Origin: Volutella citrinella
Taxonomy: Eukaryota; Ascomycota; Sordariomycetes; Hypocreales; Nectriaceae
Direction of reading: 5' to 3'
Assembly: GCA_034401135.1 (NCBI GenBank)
Contig: JAWZSP010000005.1
Span: forward strand, 3,968,001-4,032,000
Length of the DNA stretch: 64,000 nucleotides
The translations under genes were made by a program, and so were the position numbers. Below, in pieces: positions 11,508 through 22,095 of this stretch. The notes beneath the pieces were generated by a model. The model saw only the letters and a list, made by a program, of their open reading frames with translations. It had not been told where the DNA came from and made no database searches. Within the stretch, counting starts at the first letter, position 1; the number at the start of each line of letters is the position of its first letter.

Positions 11508-12756
11508 TCAGACCTTGCCCTCCTTCTCGAGCGTGTTGATGTGCTTCTTGATAAACTCAAAGGACGAGAAGAAGATGGCATTGACGAGGCATGAGCGGCT
11601 CATCGACACACCGAGTCCGCGGTACATGTGACGCTTGAAGAATTGGATCTTGGGCGCCGGCTCGACTGTTTCTCCCTTGGAGTATAGTAGGGAATTGCGC
11701 TGGTAGATGCTCTTGGCCGAGTCGATGGGGTCTGAGGACTTGTGAGTATGATAACGACGCAGGCACTGCGATGAACATGCACATACAGATCAATGCCCAT
11801 GAAACCAACCCGCACATGCCTCCGGCGGTCACCACGGCCAGTGGGTTACTATTCGGGTGGTCTCCAGCGAAAGTGGTGACCAGATGTTTGCCGCTCTCGT
11901 ACACCATGAAGTAGATGGCCGTTCCCAAAGTCTCGCGAACTACAGCCACGTTAATTAGCATTGCGAGCTCCTTGAAACTCTAGATGACGGGTTGCAACAT
12001 ACGCAGGTGAAGGTTGAATCCGGTGTACAGCCCAAGAACGCCCCTGTGCCTGATGATGTTGGCCATGGTCCGTAATGTGCCCTTGTTCTGGTAGCTGGCC
12101 GCCACGGCAGCGGCAGCACTGCCCTTGCTGCCGCCACCACGCTCCGCCAAGAGGACCGAGACTTGGGCACTCAGCTTGGTCAGCTCGAACGGACAGGCGA
12201 GGAAGGTGATGACAGAGCCCGCGGTGGCACCGGCAGCCCCAAAGCAAGCTATAGAATATAAATTGGGGTAGGTGCCCGGGTGGTTGACGTGGCTGATGAT
12301 GTCGTAGCCAAGGTGGCGTTTGGCCCAGTCGGCATAGCCATACTTGGCGCGCTGGTAGATGGAGAAGGAAATGGTTCGTACGAGCGTGATACTGACCATC
12401 GGGGCCATGACACCTAGAGGGAAGCACATGTTAGCCAATTCAATCTGCACGGAGCGGCATGTGACCAGCACTTAAGAGTTCGTACCCCGAAAGAATCCGC
12501 CCAGCTTCTCGGTCTGGTATGTGTGACGGACGCAATCTAGGAAGCCCTTGTACTGGTAGGTCTGCATGCGCGTCTTGACGCTGTCGAGTGGGAAGGCGGC
12601 GAGGGTAGAGAAGACGCTGGAGGTGGAGGCGGCAATCTCGGTGCGGTAGCGTTTCACAAAGGCATTGTAGCGGCCATTGCGATAGAAGGCGGCGGTGTAC
12701 GGGTTGGGGGCCTTGGTCGTCTCGCCGTCGCGTCGATCTCCAGCGGCGTTGGACAT
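11508..12756 (-). CDS. Mitochondrial carrier family (SLC25) transporter
   Basis: Four exons on the minus strand (12756-12486, 12413-12003, 11939-11787, 11731-11508) give 352 residues, with each junction in phase 1. Three mitochondrial-carrier repeats are visible through their signatures: PLDSVKTRMQ (about 56-65), CPFELTKLSAQ (about 164-174) and YPIDSAKSIYQ (about 279-289). Each resembles the P-x-[DE]-x-x-[KR] motif that ends odd-numbered helices. Such proteins have six transmembrane helices and exchange metabolites across the inner mitochondrial membrane. The substrate cannot be read from the sequence; it may belong to the carnitine/ornithine-like branch, but this is a guess. An alternative in-frame ATG at 12852 would add 32 residues that do not resemble the family. 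The spacer after the second repeat is enriched in alanine and serine. Confidence 0.93.
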
Positions 12757-15463
12757 GATGAGGGTTGCGTTTTTGGCAGCTGGTGATGACAGTGGCGATT
12801 GCGACGAAGGACCTGGGACATCTTGGTGGGCTAGCCTGACCTCAGCCGTCATTCTTTCCCGCGTTCCTTAGCCAGAGAAGGAGGCCGTGGATGCGGTGGG
12901 CGTGGCACGAGGGGACGAGGCGACGGGGATTGGGCCACGGGCGGCACAGGCTGGCGCTGAAGCTGGGAGCTCGGGGGTACGGCGATGAGGTCGTGGGGTG
13001 GATGGCGAGGAGGACGCAGCGAGCCGAGGCGTGCGCTCCGGGTGCTCAGAGCTCGAGCGTCGGCGCGGGGACGGAGATGGGGACGGATTCGCGGCAGAGT
13101 CGTGGGCGCGGTCGATGGACGGCCAGACGCCAGAAGCCGCTGGTTCCCATCCAGTCGCCGACGGGGGCAGCAGACGATGCGACGAGGGCGATGCCGTGGC
13201 GAATGCAGGCGGCAGAGCTCGGGAGAGATGCCTATCTCGCGGGCGTTTGGTGGGTATTGAGGTCGGGATCCAATGGCCGATGACTGTCCTGGTGGTTGCT
13301 ATCTATGACTCTGGCGGGTAGAGGCGGCCGGGCTGATTGTGGAAGATAGCGTGGTGTGGTTGCGGCTTGCGGGTACGGTGCGGTACGGTGCGGGCAAGCT
13401 CGACGCGGGCAGCGGTGCAGCGGCAGCGGTGCGGCGGGCGGTGGTCGGCTTGTGTGCTGCTCGGGCGCTCGGGCGTCCGGGAGCCCACACGCGGCAGGCG
13501 GACAGTGGGCAGCGGGCGTGTCCGTCCGTCAGTCGATGGTAACTCGGGCGACTGCGGCGGGAGCTGGCAAGAGTAAGGGAAGGGGGAGGGAGGAGACGGT
13601 TGAGAGAGGAGAGGAGGGAGAGGGGCAGAAGTGAGGATGGGGATTTGGAGTTGAAAGACGTCGGCAGCTGGTAGCCACCGGGGAATGGAAGCGAGGGCGC
13701 GACGCAACGCCTCTTGCAAGCCAAGAGGGGAAAGATGGACAAGACGAACGAGTGCTGAGGTGCTACAGCCTGCGGGGGGCCGCCGACGATTTGATTGACT
13801 CCTCGCAGTACCCAGCGGTGTTACAGGGCCGCGCCGCCTGGGTCCTAGGTCGATTCCGGGGAACGAATCTCAAGCGGCGGCAGGGAATGTGAGCTGCGGG
13901 GCACGCGCCTCATCTGAGAGCTAGAGTGCCTGCCAGTCAGTGGCCGCAGCAGTCGCATGCCCTGTCCCGGCGCCTGTAGACCCTGCGAAGGGCCCGTCGA
14001 CAGTGGTGGTCCCGGCTTTTGGTGTCCGGATCTGCCATTGCCGCCGCCCACCCGTCCCATCATGCCACTGCCGTCCATGGCTGTGTAGCAGTCTAGACCT
14101 GGGGCAGCCCAGGGTTGCAATCACATGCTTCACTCTGGAGGGCCAAACGGCAGTGATGGCGCTTCCTTGCGGCTATGGGCTTGCTGGATGCGGAGAATAT
14201 ATCCTCGCGCTTGGTCTCGTGAGCAACAGTCAGTCCATCCAGGCTGTTGCACGGTCACAGGGCCACGGCACCGGCATCACCTCCCTGCCGCGGCGGACAA
14301 TTACAAGCATTTCCACAGCGCCCGGCGCCGCCACACCATGGGGGAGGACAAGGGCAAAGTCCTTTGGTGATGCCAGAGATGCATGTTGCGTCTTCCTCCC
14401 CCAGCTTCCCCGTGACTCACCAGATAGATCTTCGCCGACACAATGCCAAGGCATCTGCATCTCCTCGCCGTCCGCATTCCATCCATTCCCTGCTTTTTGG
14501 GCTTTTGGGCATTTGGGCATTTGGGCATTTGGGCACCCCCATATTCCTCCGTCTCATCCAATCCATTCAGCCCATGCCGCCACAAGGGAACGTCTGCAAC
14601 ACTGCATGGAACTCCATGTCCGACCGCAGCACACGCCCGCCAATGGCGGCGCTGGCATTACGGCACTCAACCCACCGTCCGAGGCCATCCCTCGTCCTCA
14701 GTCAGACCTCCATGGCGGCACGTTGCAACCCTCCACGCCGGTGCAACTCTGAACAGCCGCGCTTTCCCAGGCCCTCTTCCCCAGAGCCCCCAGGGCTGGG
14801 ATGACATATCAGCCCGTTTACTGCGCGGGATCAGCGCCTGATCTACCCAATGCGCTCCTTCTGACAGCTTCCCCAAGCTGCCCCACGCTGTTGGCTGTGC
14901 AACCTGACACACATCCCAGCCAGTCCTCCCAAGCCTCCCTAGCAAGCCGTCACCAGCCGTGTGTTGGGAATTCCCGATTCTTCCTTCTGGCTGAAGATCG
15001 ATTGCCTCGTCATCCCATCATCGTCCACGCGCGCACCCGCTGTGCCTCATTACTGCACGTAACGCCCGCTCAGCACGTGGTATAGATCCACTAGGACACC
15101 CGCATATTCCTGTTGTTGCAAATACGTCCGCCAAGGCCAGGGCATAGACACTCATTCTCTAGGTAGTGAATCTACTACGCTGCTGTATTCTACTTGGGAG
15201 GGTCGACGTCATTCCTCCTTTGCGGGGCATTGGCGAGGCTCGGCGAGATTCGCCCGTTGTAGACCTTGAGGAGTAGCCTCGAATGCATGACCTTGGCAGG
15301 CAGACAATCCGCCTGGTCGAAGCATCGGTGCTCCAGAAGGGCTCGGGCTTGCCTCTGAATGGATGATTTCGCTCCCCCCGTGCGAGCAAGCGAGTGCTCG
15401 CTAATCTCAAGACGCTAGACGACATTCTACTTTTGTAACCACTTCCCAGTCCTACGTTCCTCT
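12757..15463. other. Intergenic region upstream of the carrier gene
   Basis: This 2.7 kb stretch lies between the start of the carrier gene and the stop of the CCCH protein gene, both on the minus strand. It is GC-rich, especially 12890-13700, with purine-rich and CGG-rich tracts. Overlapping frames on both strands are arginine-, alanine- and glycine-rich and not convincing. It contains one short tandem repeat (about 14496-14534). Confidence 0.6.
14496..14534. repeat. Short tandem repeat, unit TTTGGGCA
   Basis: About five copies of an 8-bp unit (TTTGGGCA, first copy imperfect) stand head to tail in non-coding DNA. Confidence 0.85.
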
Positions 15464-16571
15464 TCAAGCGCCGGATGGGCCATCTGCCGTTACCGGCACA
15501 GGTGGTGGAGGAGTCCCATCGTGAAGCGTCGCCAATCGATCCTCCTCCTTTTGCTGTCGCAGGGCCTCGGTTTCTGCTCGGAGCTTGGACAGGTTGAACA
15601 TGCTGTCGTCGTCGTCGTCGTCGGAGACATCCGAGTCGTCGTCCCTCCACTTGCCGCTTTCGAACAGCGCACGACCGGTGTTGTCCTTTGCCTTGCGGGC
15701 CTGTTCCTCGGCTGCCTTCTTGTCCATACGCTCCTGCTTCCACTTCGCAAAGGTTTCCGGCGTCACGGGCGTCAGCGTGCCCGTCAGCTTGTGCCTCTCC
15801 GACTCCAGGAAGTCTTCCAACGTCAGCGTCCTCAGCGGAGACTTGTCCAAAAGAGCCTTCTCCGCGGCACGCTGCTCCTTGGTCTTGAGGACGAAACTGG
15901 GTCTTGTTAGCGAGTAATAGCCATGCCACAATATCGGACCACACATACCCAGGTGGCAGGGCGTGCTTGTACATGCACTTGTCGCCTCCGTTGGGGCAAA
16001 TCCAGAACCAACCGTATTTGCCGTCCTCGATGGCCTCGATGAAGTACTTGCACACCTTGTCTGTAGTTGTCCGCTGGTTGCCCTTCTTGGACAGGACAAC
16101 AGTTCGCAGTTTCTCTTCGTCCCAGTCGGCCGACGTCTCGACCTTCTTCTCCTCTTCGTCTCCTCGGGCGTCCGTGTAGAGGTTCTTCTTTTCCGTCTTT
16201 CGCTCCACTGCTGCGTCGTGGGCGAATTTGCACTTGCGTCCCTTCTCGCAGTTGCCTTTCTTGAAGAAGATGCAGAGGACCGTTTTGGGATCGACACCAA
16301 ACGGCACCTTCTGAATTTGTGCAGGCTTATTCAGGAGAAGCTCCGTCTGCCTCTTAGCCTCCTCGGCCGCCTTCTTCTCCTTCTCACGGGCCTCTCTCTC
16401 GGCCTGCTTCTTCTTCTCCTCCGCACTGCCACTGTTCTTCATTTGAGCAGTCACCTGGGCGATGTGTCTCTGAGCAGCACCACCCTTCTTATTCTTCATT
16501 CCAAAGGTTTTATCCTCGACCGTCTTGGCCGCCTTCTTGGGCTGATTGCCCTTGTCCTTCTTGGGTGGCAT
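15464..16571 (-). CDS. TMA46: CCCH zinc-finger translation-associated protein (Tma46/ZC3H15/DFRP1 family)
   Basis: Two exons (16571-15949 and 15896-15464) give 351 residues. The family binds ribosomes and partners DRG-type GTPases such as yeast Rbg1, acting in translation. The lysine-rich N-terminus (MPPKKDKGNQ) leads into a charged coiled-coil segment (about 50-75). The first CCCH finger is C100-x7-C108-x5-C114-x3-H118. The second has the long family spacing, C174-x17-C192-x6-C199-x3-H203. The single intron restores LPPGFVLKTKEQRAAEKAL and is followed by TLEDFLESERHKL, the conserved DFRP region that contacts the GTPase. The C-terminus has an acidic DSDVSDDDDDDS stretch. If the intron is not removed, the frame continues into unrelated arginine-rich sequence. 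The divergent OST4 gene starts about 600 bp away. Confidence 0.95.
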
Positions 16572-17177
16572 TGTGGGCGAGTTTTGGCGGGGTAATCGGC
16601 CGGCTTGGCGAGAAAAGGGACTTTTCGGGGTCTTCTGGGCCGTGGATCGTAATTTCGGTCGCGTTGGGTGGTTAAATCGTACCGCTTGAGGCCGCCGAAT
16701 ATCGGTTCCAGGGACGCGTGAATCTTCCAGCCAGAGTTTGATAGATGGTGGGCTGCCTGCGTGTGGTGGATGAAGTCACACAGCCTACGTCACGTGCAGA
16801 CTTTTACAGTTGGTGGGGGTTTGTGGCCAAAGTTCAAACCCAGGTACGTACCTCAATTCTGCTCACCCTTGAGCCGCTAGCTCGTTCTGACCTAGCGGCT
16901 CTGGCCTGTCCATCCGTCTTGAGCTCCAAGCTGGCCAGATCAACCACGAGCTTGCGCAACTCCGTCGTCGTTGTCATATTAGCAAGCCATCACATCGCGA
17001 GCACCAGCGCCCAATTTTGCTCTCAGCAATTCCTGCTTGTGCACTCTGCAGATCCAGTAGTATTTCTCCCCTTGTCTATACGCACTGCGCTCCGAACATC
17101 CGATCGCTGACCCAGGATCTTTAGTCCTACTCAACAACCACCGCCCAGTTCCCCCTTCCACACCAGCAACCGCGACG

Positions 17178-17330
17178 ATGATTTCCGACAACGACCTGTA
17201 CCGACTTGCCATCTTTTTGGGCTCTGCCTCCATGATTCTAATTGTCCTCTACCACTTTCTTGAGGTCAACTCGGCCCCTGCCGTGGAAGACGACAGCAAC
17301 CAAAAGGTCGCTCAGGCCAAGAAGGCTTAG
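17178..17330 (+). CDS. OST4: OST4-like subunit of oligosaccharyltransferase
   Basis: This 50-residue mini-protein matches Ost4, the small single-pass subunit that holds Ost3/Ost6 to Stt3 in the ER oligosaccharyltransferase complex for N-glycosylation. The start MISDNDLYRLAIFLG parallels the MISDEQLNSLAITFG-type N-terminus of yeast Ost4. One hydrophobic helix (about residues 9-27) is followed by a short charged cytosolic tail ending QAKKA, a little longer than in yeast. It is a single exon. The leader (about 16840-17170) is pyrimidine-rich. Its size makes it easy to miss. The match of length, topology and N-terminal motif makes the call strong. Confidence 0.9.
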   Translation: MISDNDLYRLAIFLGSASMILIVLYHFLEVNSAPAVEDDSNQKVAQAKKA

Positions 17331-18432
17331 GCGCGAGAAGCTTCGCGATTATTTGCTAGGAGAGGGCGTACGGATATTTTGAGCGATTTCAAACTGCAAA
17401 ATAGGGATATGGTCGAGACTGCCGCTCGACTTGGGATGATTAAGCACGCGGGCTCGCTACTGCGCGGTGGCTACGCAAGAGGAAGCACGGGGATACCCAG
17501 AGATGCGATGAATATACAGCTGCTCGCCAGGGAGGAGCAATCACTCCGTAAAACTTTGGCCGATAGCCACTGAGGCTTCGATGCGTCGCCCACCTCTTGC
17601 GCCCCGGAGGGCATCAGGTCAATAATGGAGAATGGGATCGTAGCGCGAAGACTTGAAAGACAGGCCTTTGTCCAGACAGGCGCTTTCAGCAGATGAACAC
17701 TAAACCACACAATATCGCACAATAATTAGATCAGTTGAATCATACTGTCCGAAGCGCCGTTCAGCGGGAGTGCCACTCGCCCAATGCTCAGCCAGCCGCT
17801 TTGAGGCCTCATTGCGGTTGCCTTTATCCCAGTGCATTTACCGTTCGCGAACCAGCCGAACACGCTCTTGCATGGAGGCTGTGGCAAATGGTGTGGCTGA
17901 GTTCTTCCCGAAATAGACTAGCGTGTCCGGGCACCCCTTTGGCACTGTGTACGTGGTTCAATGAGCGTGACGGCGCGCCAACAAAGGTTAGGCAGGCACA
18001 ACAGGAGCTGACTGCAACGCCCACCCCCGTCTTTTCCTGTTGGCGCGCGCCCTCTCTCCCATTCCCTCCTCTTTCTTCTCTTCATTCTTCAACAACTGAA
18101 CTGAAGTCTCAGGCCCAAGCACCACCCAACCATCTATTTCTACTTTCAAACGCGCGCCAGCATCAACCCTGACGCCTTTTCTTCCATTTCCACTACTTAA
18201 TTCACTGCGTTTCCACTTTCGCAAACCACAACCCTTGCGACTCGTAACGCATCTCACTTCGACCCATTCTCGTCGCGACACGCATACATTCGCGCTTTCT
18301 TCGCAGCCAAATCGCGAAAACAGGACCACCTCCGATTCTTGCTGATCCGACATAATCCACAGTCAGACCAGCATCATCACGTCGCTTCCCAGACCCGACC
18401 ACATCACACTCTCTTCTACCACTTCAATCAAC
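17331..18432. other. Intergenic region and leader of the Yra1 gene
   Basis: About 1.1 kb contains the OST4 3' UTR and the promoter of the next gene. From about 18030 to 18432 it is markedly C/T- and A-rich on the plus strand (TTCTTCTC, CATCAC and similar), which fits a long 5' leader. No further gene is supported. Confidence 0.6.
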
Positions 18433-20219
18433 ATGTCTGGAAAGCTCGACCAGTCTCTTGAGGATATCACCTCTGCCCAGCGCCGCAACGCTCGTCGCCG
18501 CAACCCGCGTCGCTCGACCGGTGCCCGCCCTGCTGCTGCCGCCCCCGTCGGTGGTATTCAGAAGAACACCAAGCCTGGTCGTGGCGCTGGCGCCAAGCCC
18601 GCTCCTGCTAAGGCTACTCCCGCCAACACTGACAGCAAGGTCATTGTGAGCAATCTGGTATGCTTCCCCTGCAAAAAAAATTTTAAACCAGCAGAAGACT
18701 AACGCTCGGCAGCCCAAGGACGTTTCGGAGCAGCAGATTAAGGTATGTTTCCGTCGTGGCTTTTGATGCCCACGGACTTTGTTCGACCTGTTCTCCTTCG
18801 CCATCCTTCTTCTGCCTATTTGGCGCTGCGTCTTTCTGGTAGCTTTTTGCTACCCTGCTGGTTCGGAGCTATCTACGCCCATTCTCCTTCGATGACGTTG
18901 CCACGCCTGGAATACGGATCGCACCGTTAGAAGTCGAGAACGCCTTTGCTGCACAATAACCACAGGAAACGCCTGGTCAGCTTTCCTGCCTGGTCAACGC
19001 AGAGTAAACAAGGCAGTGGCTATGATGATATGCATTTCCACAGCTAAGGCATCGATTCCTTCGGATGAAACCGCAAGAGGAATCCCATGCCGGTCAAGCG
19101 AGCATTGCAGTGAGCACTTGCAAGAAACTCCATGAGGATGTATCCAGAGCGCCTGCGTCACTATTTCCTACATGACGACATGGCAGCAAACAGAGTGTAC
19201 CTAATGGTGCTTCCCGTCGAATGGTTAACGACAACACTCTTGGTTGGGTTGAAAACTGGACTCCCTGAATTTCTTTCGTTGGGTGGTGCTTGAGCAAGTT
19301 GGAATTGGACATGCCGCATGTTTTGCTTTTGAATTCCTTGCTGTGCAAGGCTTCTTTTACGGGCATACTACGGAGTTTTGTTGACATTTGCTCACTGCTG
19401 TGCTCGCGGACCACTGGCTCGCGCTCTGAACGTCCACCCTGGCGACGTAAAACTCCCGGAACTGGATCGACCAAGACTCGGAAGACGGATTGCCGGACGA
19501 TTGACTCTCAACTTTACGCTTACGGATAACTAACGCTACTTTCTCCAATAGGAGTACTTTGTCCAGTCTGTTGGCCCCATCAAGAGGGTTGAGATCTCCT
19601 ATGGCCCCAACTCTGTGAGCCGTGGTATCGCCAATGTGATCTTCCGCGATCCCAATGGCGCTAGCAAGGCCTTCCAGAAGCTAAACGGCCTCCTGGTGGA
19701 CAACCGCCCCATCAAGGTACTTGGATGAGAAGCCTATCGACTCTACTCGACTCGAACTAACATGACAATAGATTGAGATTGTCGTCAACGCCTCCCAGGC
19801 TGACAAGGTCATTCCCGCCGTCAAGACTCTTGCCGAGCGAACCACGTATGTTGCGTCACCACCGCGCTTTATTTGCCATATTAATAACGCCTCAATAGTC
19901 AGCCCAAGGCCCAGCCCAAGTCTGCCGCCGCCAACAAGCACAATGCCAACGGTGCCAAGCCCAACGACCCCAAGGCTGGTGCTAACAAGAAGCGTCGGGC
20001 TCGCAACCCCCGTCCCGCCAAGAAGACGGCCGAGGAGCTGGACATGGAGATGGCGGACTACTTCGTTGCATCTGCCGGTGGTAACGAGAACACTGCTGCT
20101 CCTGTTGCCGCTGCTCCTGCCGCTGCCGGCGGAGATGCCGCTATGGTTGATGAGATCGAGGTAAGTCGACCAGGAGGCATCAAGTAACCCAGTCAATGAA
20201 GCTAATTCCTCCGCAGTAA
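18433..20219 (+). CDS. YRA1: mRNA export factor of the Yra1/ALY/REF family
   Basis: Six exons (18433-18657, 18713-18742, 19552-19716, 19772-19845, 19899-20160, 20217-20219) encode 252 residues. The REF family couples splicing and transcription to nuclear mRNA export by bridging the Sub2 helicase and Mex67. Domains: the N-terminal REF box MSGKLDQSLEDITSAQRR; an R/A/P/K-rich linker; one RRM (about 69-150) with VIVSNLPKDV as RNP2-like and GIANVIF as RNP1-like strands; a basic KKRRARNPRPAKK region; and the REF-C box EELDMEMADYF, which binds Sub2. Intron 2 is 809 nt (18743-19551), far longer than the others (55, 55, 53 and 56 nt). It interrupts the RRM at IK|EYF, the position I recall for the yeast YRA1 intron. 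The last intron ends directly at the TAA stop. Confidence 0.93.
18743..19551 (+). other. 809-nt intron of the Yra1 gene, candidate autoregulatory intron
   Basis: The donor is GTATGT and the acceptor is CCAATAG, with a clear ATAACTAAC branch site about 20 nt before the acceptor. The segment has stop codons in all frames, so retention would truncate the protein inside the RRM, after about 85 residues. In yeast, YRA1 represses itself through an unusually long, inefficiently spliced intron. That comparison is established knowledge recalled from memory; its application here is inference. Confidence 0.7.
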
Positions 20220-21064
20220 GAGAGTAGAAGGGAGATGACATCACTTGGGCTTGAAATTGAGATGCATTAAATAATACCAAAAAATCAACCCGACTGTGGT
20301 GACACAACAGCAGCATCGAGACTAGTTTGTTTTGTCTTACATCGGAATGGTGTTTTCTCAAACGTCACAGAAGGCAATTGGAAGCTCGGAGGTCGTGCGA
20401 TATCGGGGGCAGCTGGTTTTGCGTTTGCTATTGCTTTTGATCCCATCACCTGCTCTTCTTTTACCTCCTACCCACCCCTCAGCACGCAACACAGGGGCGA
20501 GTCGGATACCCTGTCAATTGGTTATGACTCGCCGAGTTGTGAGAGTTTGTACAATAGCGTGAATACCATAAATGCCGCGCCACACCATTCTTCCTGACTT
20601 GTGCATGCCGTAAGGACTCATTTCGTAGACAACGTATTCTTCTTCTTTACTGGTGTAGTTTTAGCTTGGATCTCTAACATTGACACCGCTGCTGAAAGCC
20701 TTGGAGTTCTTGCATGCTGGTAATCGCAAACTTGGTCATTCCGTAGAAGCAGCGAACAGTGGTTCATAGTGGCCTATATACCAGCAGCCACAGCAAGGGC
20801 GCTGGGTATATTGTGAAGATCTGCCCAGCAATATATACACAAACGACAGGCACCTTTTTTTTACATCACTCGTGAGAACTCAGGTCAACCGGTAATTTCT
20901 TTTTTATTCCCCTTTCCCCCATCGCACGATAGAGCACCAAGGTATTTGTAGTGCCTGGAGATGACTGACGGCCGAACCGCTGATACGTGAAATTCGTTAA
21001 AAATGGGTAGTAACCGACCAGCCCCCGTTGTTGTTGGTCGGAGGCTTTGCATATTTCTGGTTCC
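20220..21064. other. Intergenic region between convergent Yra1 and p23 genes
   Basis: About 850 bp lies between two stop codons and contains both 3' UTRs. A and T runs around 20270-20290 and 20860-20905 may act in 3' end formation. No gene was seen. Confidence 0.6.
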
Positions 21065-22095
21065 TTAAGCCTTCTTCTCGGCGGCCGGGGGAGCAGCAGC
21101 CTTAGCGTCCTTGGGGGCGTCGCCCTCGAGGTCGGGGATCTCGTCGTCATCCTCATCATCATCATCCTCCTCCTCCTCGCCCTCGGGCATGCCGGGCATG
21201 CCGCCCATACCGCCCATCATGGCGCTCATGTCGCCGCCGCCACCGAGCTTGGAGAAGTCAATGCCGCCGAAGTCGCCGCCGCCCATGCCGGGCATGCCAC
21301 CTGTTATCGCAGACAATCAGCCAAATCATTCTTCACGACAAGGACTTGCTTCTTCAACAAAGGGCAAGAAAGGCCGGTTACTCACCCATGCCGCCGAACT
21401 GGGAAAAGTCATCCTCGGGAGCCTCGTTCTGCTCGTCCTCGTCGACCCACTTGTCGAAGTCGGTCTTGAGGAAGTGCATGCGCTTGTTATCCTTGAGCAA
21501 TCGTGGCCAGTACTCTTCCTTGAGCTCCTTCTTCTGCAGCTTCATCTCCACATTCTTGCCGGTGTGGTTGATCTTGCTCTCGTCGGGAACAATCTCGCCA
21601 TAGAACTCGAGGTCGACATGGTACTTGCGCTTGAGGGTGGTGGAGGTGCCGGTGAAGGAGAGGCCGGTGGGCTTGAGGTCGAGCTTGATGTCCCCCTTGG
21701 GAACATCAGGGACGGTGAGAGTCAGGTAAACGAAGTTCTTGCCGGCGTCAGCGACGGATGAGCGCTGGGCCCAGAGAACTGTTTTCGAGGTCAGAGAGGG
21801 ATTCCAGACATGTCCGAGACAGCCAAGGCAAAAGCTGTAGTGGGTGTCGAGAGGGAGGGAGGTAGAGGGGCGGGCTAAGGTTGAGCTTCAGGAGCAGGAT
21901 GCGTCATGAAGCCTGCGGGGGGAGAGGAGCAATTGCGCTTCATGACTGCGATGCATGCAGAGCGCGGTGACAGGGCTTCAGGTGGAGCAAGCGAGTAGCT
22001 CGGCGACGAGGTTCAAGAAGGTGACAGGAGAAATTGCAGGCGGTGGGATAACGGCGTCAGTCGCACATACCTTCGGGGTAGACGGTATCAGTCAT
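21065..22095 (-). CDS. SBA1: Hsp90 co-chaperone p23/Sba1 (CS domain)
   Basis: Three exons (22095-22071, 21778-21386, 21300-21065) give 217 residues. p23 binds the closed ATP state of Hsp90 and slows its ATPase in the client-maturation cycle in cytosol and nucleus. The start codon opens a 25-nt exon (MTDTVYPE) that joins VLWAQRSS across a 291-nt intron. The CS beta-sandwich spans about residues 4-115 and includes the p23 signature WPRLLKDN and a following FDKWVDEDE. The tail is glycine/methionine-rich (GGMPGM repeats, about 140-180) and then acidic (EEEEDDDDEDDDE), as in fungal Sba1/Wos2. The tail may be low-complexity but stays in frame. The divergent neighbour Vps24 starts 2.1 kb away. Confidence 0.95.

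Noticed and set aside
15159..16571. 470-codon unspliced minus-strand frame
   Set aside because: Reading through the intron at 15948-15897 leaves the conserved Tma46 frame and gives arginine-rich sequence. The spliced 351-residue protein matches the family to its end.
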